Shown here: piece after piece, positions 59,860 to 64,000 of the stretch
Layout of the letters: every line of letters starts with the position of its first letter
Position numbering within the stretch: position 1 is the stretch's first letter
DNA from: UBA6115 sp050953005
GTDB lineage: Bacteria > Bacillota > Clostridia > Christensenellales > Aristaeellaceae
Length of the DNA stretch: 64,000 bases
Direction: 5' to 3'
Assembly: GCA_050953005.1 (NCBI GenBank)
Contig: JBMNLV010000003.1
Location: forward strand, 1 to 64,000
Translations under genes and position numbers: made by a program
Notes under the pieces: generated by a model
Told to the model about the DNA's origin: nothing
The model's database searches: none
Seen by the model: the letters and a program-made list of their open reading frames with translations, nothing else

Positions 59860-61716
59860 TTATTTCTCTTCCGTCTGTACCTCCTTGGCCTCTTCCAGAC
59901 GGGCGGGACGGGCCAGGATGTCCATGAACTGATCACCGGTCATGGTCTCAGTATCATACAGAACATGGGAAATTTCATGAAGCTTGCTGACGTTCTCTTC
60001 CAGGATCTTGTAGGCCCTGTCATACTGTTCCTTGACGATGCTTACGGTCAGGGCGTCGATCTTGCCCTGGGTTTCGCTGGAGCAGTTGGTGGTGTAGCCG
60101 CCGCCCAGGTATTGGTTTTGCTGCTGGTCAAAAGCGACCATGCCAAATTCCTCCGCCATGCCAAAGCGCGTGACCATGGCCCGGGCCAGCTGGGTAGCCT
60201 TCTCAATATCATTGGCCGCCCCGGTGGTGATGGAGGAGAATACCAGTTCCTCCGCCGCGCGGCCGCCGGTCAGGGTAGCAATCTTGCTCTCAATATCCTC
60301 CTTGCTCATGAGGTAGCGATCCTCTTCCTCCACCTGCATGGTAAAGCCCAGCGCGCCGGAGGTGCGCGGAATGATGGTGATCTTGTGCACCGGGGCGGCG
60401 TTGGTCTGAAGCGCCGCCACAATGGCATGCCCGACCTCGTGATAGGCAACGATTTTCTTTTCCTTGTCGCTCATGACACGGTCTTTCTTTTCATAACCGG
60501 CTATGATGACATCGATACTTTCCTCCAGGTCCTCCTGGCTGACAGTTTTTCTCCCATGCCGCACCGCGCGCAGGGCGGCCTCGTTGATCAGGTTGGCCAA
60601 GTCAGCGCCCGAGGCGCCGACCGCAGCGCGCGCGGCACGGGTCAGATCCACATTGTTCGCCAGCTTGACCTTTTTGGCATGGACCTTCAAAATCGCGATA
60701 CGTCCGGCCAGGTCAGGCAGCTCCACAGGAATACGCCGGTCAAAGCGGCCAGGCCGCGTCAGAGCCGGGTCCAGAATCTCAGGACGGTTGGTCGCCGCCA
60801 GGATGATGACCCCTTTGCTGCCATCAAAGCCATCCATTTCAGACAACAACTGGTTCAAAGTCTGCTCACGCTCGTCATTGCCGCCAAAACCCGCGGTGGA
60901 TTCACGGCGCTTGCCGATGGTGTCAATCTCGTCAATGAACACGATGCAAGGCGCCTTCTGCTCGGCCTGCTTGAACAAGTCACGGACCTTGGCCGCGCCC
61001 ATACCCACGAACATCTCAACAAACTCACTGCCGGAGATCGAGAAGAAGGGCACCTTGGACTCACCCGCGACCGCCTTGGCCAACAGGGTCTTTCCGGTGC
61101 CAGGCGGGCCCACAAGCAGCACACCCTTGGGCATGACCGCGCCCACCTCAGTATACTTTGCGGGGTTGTGCAGGAAATCCACCACCTCGCTCAGGGCTTC
61201 CTTGGCTTCATCCTGACCTGCCACATCATCAAAGCTGATGCCTGTCTCGGACTCGATATAGATTTTGGCATTGCTTTTGCCCAATTGCATGGCGTTCATG
61301 CCGCCCATCTTGGCCAGCCGCTTGCTGAACAAACGACCCATGAGCACCATAAGGCCAATGGGAAGCAGCCAGGTCATGACAAAACTCATCAGCGGGGAGG
61401 CGGGCTCCACAATTGGAGAGGTAAAGGTAACGCCGGCTGCCCGCATCTTGTCCACCAGGCCGGGATCCTCCATGAGCCCGGTTTTGTAGATAACCGGCGG
61501 CTCAGAACGGTCAGCAAATACGATCTGATAACTGTCCCGGCTGACCTCGGAAATCTGGCCGGTTTCCAGCTTGTTGAGGAACGTGCTGTAGGGAACCTCC
61601 ATGACTTGCTGCCGCATCAACCTGGGAAAGACAAAAACGTTGAGCAGCATGATCGCCAGCATAACAATGACATAGTAATAGATGAATGGTTTACGGGGTG
61701 ACTTGACTTCTTTCAT
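59860..61716 (-). CDS. ftsH: ATP-dependent zinc metalloprotease FtsH
   Basis: Membrane-bound AAA+ protease for quality control of membrane proteins. 618 residues. Two membrane helices (about 12-30 and 108-128) flank an extracytoplasmic loop. AAA domain: FDDVAGQDEAKEAL, Walker A GPPGTGKT, VEMFVGMGAAKVRDLF pore loop region, Walker B CIVFIDEIDTIG, and the second region of homology ATNRPEILDPALTRPGRFDR. Protease site HEVGH. The C-terminus is short and acidic. Not next to hpt/tilS here; it follows a zinc-ribbon membrane protein by 22 bases. Confidence 0.97.
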   Translation of the reverse strand: MKEVKSPRKPFIYYYVIVMLAIMLLNVFVFPRLMRQQVMEVPYSTFLNKLETGQISEVSRDSYQIVFADRSEPPVIYKTGLMEDPGLVDKMRAAGVTFTSPIVEPASPLMSFVMTWLLPIGLMVLMGRLFSKRLAKMGGMNAMQLGKSNAKIYIESETGISFDDVAGQDEAKEALSEVVDFLHNPAKYTEVGAVMPKGVLLVGPPGTGKTLLAKAVAGESKVPFFSISGSEFVEMFVGMGAAKVRDLFKQAEQKAPCIVFIDEIDTIGKRRESTAGFGGNDEREQTLNQLLSEMDGFDGSKGVIILAATNRPEILDPALTRPGRFDRRIPVELPDLAGRIAILKVHAKKVKLANNVDLTRAARAAVGASGADLANLINEAALRAVRHGRKTVSQEDLEESIDVIIAGYEKKDRVMSDKEKKIVAYHEVGHAIVAALQTNAAPVHKITIIPRTSGALGFTMQVEEEDRYLMSKEDIESKIATLTGGRAAEELVFSSITTGAANDIEKATQLARAMVTRFGMAEEFGMVAFDQQQNQYLGGGYTTNCSSETQGKIDALTVSIVKEQYDRAYKILEENVSKLHEISHVLYDTETMTGDQFMDILARPARLEEAKEVQTEEK

Positions 61717-61738
61717 AGATATGCCTTCCTTTCTTTAT

Positions 61739-63508
61739 CTATCCGCCTTGCTCCACCATGGACATGCGGCGGTATAGATATCTCATCAGGATGCGCTCGA
61801 CCCGCCCGTCGACGATGTCATAGCGCAGAATTGTGGTGCTTGTGTCCTTGGCACCTACATAAACATATTCCAGGGTGCCGGTATTGGGGTCATCGGAGGC
61901 CACGGTATAACGCGCGTAGCCATTAGCGAGGTCATAGTAAATACCGCGGTTGCCCTTGTCATTGGGCAACTGGCCCATGTCACGGAACCTGTCGGTGACC
62001 TCCTTGATGGACATGCCTATACCGGTGTTGCGCGGCCCCTTGTGAGCGCCCAGGGTGGTCTGCAGATGATACAGCAGCATACCGTCCTCTGTCTGATAAA
62101 AACGCGCCTCCCCCCAGGGGTAGGTCAATTGCGTCGCTTGGCCGCCAACAGCCTCATCCTCAATGGACTGCTCTCCTTGCGGCGCGCCTGCTTTAGCTAT
62201 GAACTGCTCCTGGGTGGTCTTTAACAGGGTAAAGTCTTCAAACTGATCCCTCTCTGAGCGGAAATAGGATTTGAATCCTTTGTTGACCTTGTATTCAACT
62301 ATCATTTCGTTGGAGATCTTACCCCAGCGGTTGACCGCAATGGCGCGAAGGTAACTGCGCCCCGGCGGGATCAGTATTGGATCTCCGGTGTAGCGAGGTG
62401 ATTCCAGATTGGGCTTGGTGCCGTCAATAGTATAATACAAAGTGACGTCCTTGTCATCCTCATCGACAATGCGCAGGGACACCCTGATCTGGCGATCATA
62501 AGTTTTGGATTCCATGTTGGTTTTGGGCGCCATGGGGGTAGGCAGGGTGATGATGTAACGAATGGTCATCTCATCACTGACCAGGTCATTGGACAAGGCC
62601 ACCGCTCGAAAGTTATATGTTCCCTCATTTAAGGTAATCGGGCCAGTATACAGGATACCGGTATCGGGCAGCACGCCGTCTCCGGTAGTATAGCGAATTT
62701 CAAAATCCTGGGTGGAAATGAATTCTACGGTTTTGGAATACATGTGCCGTCCGGCTGCCAGGGATGCCTTGGGAGGCTGGGGCACCAATTGGGAGCGCTG
62801 GTTATAAAAGCCGTCATCACCGGTATTTTCATACGCATTCTGCATCAGCCTCACCGCTTCAAAAAAGCGCTCCTGGTCGAGCATAATATTAATGGCAAGC
62901 CGATAGGCCTGCGGTTTTTCCGGCGCCAACTCGGTGTAGATACGTTTGTAGGTGCTCTCCGCCATGCCCATTTGATCGGCAGCCTCATAAGCCTCCGCCA
63001 GCAACAGCAGCTTTTCGTCAATGCCCGGGATCTCAGGCTCCAATTCTTCAGCCTTTAGATAGGTTTCTATCGAACGGCTGATGTATCCCTGATCCAAATA
63101 CTCCGTTCCCAAATCCCAATAAGCCTGAGCATTGGCTTTGCGGCCCATACGCGCCAAGACCAGTTGGCCTTCCTGGGTGACCTGCAACCAGATCAGCCCG
63201 CCAACCACCAACATAAACACCAAAGCCAGGAACACCACGCCTACCTTGACCCAGTTGATCATGCGGTTTTGATAGGTGTTGTTGCGAACCAGCCGGCTGC
63301 GGCGCTTACCCCGCTTGCGCCGGGGTTTGCCGCCATTGCGCGCAAATGCATCACGCCGGTTTGAGGTCCAGCGGCGTTCATCGAAATCTATCAACAGGCT
63401 TTCATTGTCCACTTCCGCACCGGGAGGCTCTGCGCCCATATAGTTGCCGCAAAAGGGACACATGCGGGAAGCGGGGTTGGATTCCTGTTGACATGTCCTG
63501 CAAATCAT
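61739..63508 (-). CDS. Membrane protein with N-terminal zinc ribbon, TPR-like region and two chitobiase-type domains
   Basis: 589 residues. An N-terminal zinc ribbon (CRTC at 3-6, CPFC at 17-20) and a strongly basic segment (RRKRGKRRSR, about 63-72) are cytoplasmic; one membrane helix spans 87-109. Outside, TPR-like helices (about 120-225: AYWDLGTEYLDQGYISRSIETYLKAEELEP) are followed by two CHB_HEX_C-type beta domains (about 255-320 and 335-407; the second has YYTIDGTKPNLESPRYTGDPI). The last 180 residues contain an unrecognised domain with conserved-looking aromatic and Gly positions. Function unknown; a surface sensor or scaffold is possible. 4 bases after the HEAT protein gene and just before ftsH. 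Confidence 0.78.
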   Translation of the reverse strand: MICRTCQQESNPASRMCPFCGNYMGAEPPGAEVDNESLLIDFDERRWTSNRRDAFARNGGKPRRKRGKRRSRLVRNNTYQNRMINWVKVGVVFLALVFMLVVGGLIWLQVTQEGQLVLARMGRKANAQAYWDLGTEYLDQGYISRSIETYLKAEELEPEIPGIDEKLLLLAEAYEAADQMGMAESTYKRIYTELAPEKPQAYRLAINIMLDQERFFEAVRLMQNAYENTGDDGFYNQRSQLVPQPPKASLAAGRHMYSKTVEFISTQDFEIRYTTGDGVLPDTGILYTGPITLNEGTYNFRAVALSNDLVSDEMTIRYIITLPTPMAPKTNMESKTYDRQIRVSLRIVDEDDKDVTLYYTIDGTKPNLESPRYTGDPILIPPGRSYLRAIAVNRWGKISNEMIVEYKVNKGFKSYFRSERDQFEDFTLLKTTQEQFIAKAGAPQGEQSIEDEAVGGQATQLTYPWGEARFYQTEDGMLLYHLQTTLGAHKGPRNTGIGMSIKEVTDRFRDMGQLPNDKGNRGIYYDLANGYARYTVASDDPNTGTLEYVYVGAKDTSTTILRYDIVDGRVERILMRYLYRRMSMVEQGG

Positions 63509-63512
63509 GGCA

Positions 63513-64000
63513 TCAATCCAAGCCCATCAGGGCGTCATACTCCGGATCCTGATCAAAGCTGCGTTCCGGCGCATCGCCGCCCAGCGCCTCAATCGCGCAG
63601 CGCAATTCGATATAATCCAGATACTTCAGTCCGTCTTCGTTCGCGCGCTCAATCAAAACCGGCAAGGCGCGCTCGTCGCCAAGCCGTCCCAGATAAGCAG
63701 CCAGAATGGCCTGGCGCTCGGGCAGCGCATCAAACAATCGCATCAGCCCCTCAAAGACTTCGGGGTGACCGGGATAGCGGCTGAGTACCGACAGCAAGGC
63801 CTCTTTGCCGGTATCATTGGCTTCCTCAAGCGCCTCCAGCAAATATGGCACAGCCGTTTCACCCATTTCCTCCAGGCTTTCAAGGGCAAAATCAGCCAGA
63901 TCATCACGCTCCTCACGCTGCTGCTGCCAAGCGATATAAGCCGCCATCGGGCGTGTGCTGCCTAAATCCTGCAGCAGCCTGATACAGATCATACGCGACT
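63513..64000 (-). CDS. HEAT-repeat-like protein (C-terminal part; cut by window end)
   Basis: At least 160 residues; the frame is open to the window edge, so the true start is probably outside. Helical repeats such as DLADFALESLEEMGETAVPYLLEALEEANDTGKEALLSVLSRYPG and ALPERQAILAAYLGRLGDERALPVLIERANEDG have the spacing of HEAT/PBS lyase-type repeats. No catalytic motif or membrane span. It is followed after 4 bases by the zinc-ribbon membrane protein, so they are co-transcribed. Likely a protein-interaction scaffold. Confidence 0.72.
   Translation of the reverse strand, partial: SRMICIRLLQDLGSTRPMAAYIAWQQQREERDDLADFALESLEEMGETAVPYLLEALEEANDTGKEALLSVLSRYPGHPEVFEGLMRLFDALPERQAILAAYLGRLGDERALPVLIERANEDGLKYLDYIELRCAIEALGGDAPERSFDQDPEYDALMGLD

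Noticed and set aside
59821..61701. Very long plus-strand frame (626 codons) opposite ftsH
   Set aside because: It mirrors the ftsH gene, has low-complexity His/Gln-rich text and no domain; it is an antisense shadow.

Overview
The window is bacterial chromosomal DNA, very probably from an uncultured anaerobic member of the Clostridia (Bacillota). The pointers are a Gram-positive PolC with its exonuclease embedded in the PHP domain, the frr-uppS-cdsA-dxr-rseP-ispG-polC order, a yabM/yabN/rqcP cluster, a CggR-headed glycolytic operon, a T-box leader, an Rnf complex with no respiratory genes in view, and a PPi-type phosphofructokinase. Base composition is moderately GC-rich. Several genes carry single-base indels, mostly in homopolymers, so the assembly looks imperfect.

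Layout. 1-7549 (minus): isoprenoid, phospholipid and replication operon frr, a 66-codon-class ORF, uppS, cdsA, dxr, rseP, ispG, polC (cut by the window start). 7666-16110 (minus): an Rnf operon in the order FAD synthetase, rnfG, rnfC, rnfD, rnfE, rnfA, rnfB, CDF cation exporter. Its RnfG has six FMN-binding domains instead of one. 16233-17346 (plus): a 24-nt triple tandem repeat, a promoter, and rplM-rpsI. 17371-21310: a long inverted repeat, an IS1182-type transposase remnant, a hydantoinase/oxoprolinase gene and a histone-deacetylase-family gene, then an IS66 remnant; this is an acquired segment. 21459-25703 (minus): spoVB-like flippase, yabN (MazG), hup, rqcP, GNAT. 25848-27347 (minus): a secreted dockerin protein. 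27529-32242 (minus): gyrB-gyrA. 32464-33588 (minus): CapA-like protein.

33637-36678 (plus): a tryptophan-specifier T-box followed by a TrpXYZ-type ABC transporter. 36789-41006: FAD-dependent dehydrogenase, acyltransferase with zinc ribbon, and a GltS-like transporter. 41060-46006: a complete branched-chain amino acid ABC transporter (livJHMGF). 46021-49494: prmA, rsmE, mtaB and a HIT protein. 49508-54275: cggR, pgk, tpiA, gpmI, with no gap or eno. 54300-58677 (minus): a secreted metallo-beta-lactamase-fold protein, ATP-type PFK, PPi-type PFK, and class II aldolase. 58689-59784 (plus): an E2-acyltransferase-like protein with altered catalytic residues. 59860-64000 (minus): ftsH, a zinc-ribbon/membrane/TPR protein, and a HEAT-repeat protein cut by the window end.

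How it fits together. The cell appears to live by fermentation of sugars and amino acids: most of glycolysis is here, with both ATP and PPi routes at phosphofructokinase, plus two amino acid importers. The Rnf complex would couple ferredoxin:NAD+ redox to an ion gradient. The most unusual feature is the Rnf operon: a predicted hexa-flavinylated RnfG, whose gene directly follows one for a RibF-like protein that keeps only the FAD synthetase half. FAD is the FMN donor for covalent flavinylation by ApbE, so the pairing is biochemically sensible, although no apbE lies in the window.
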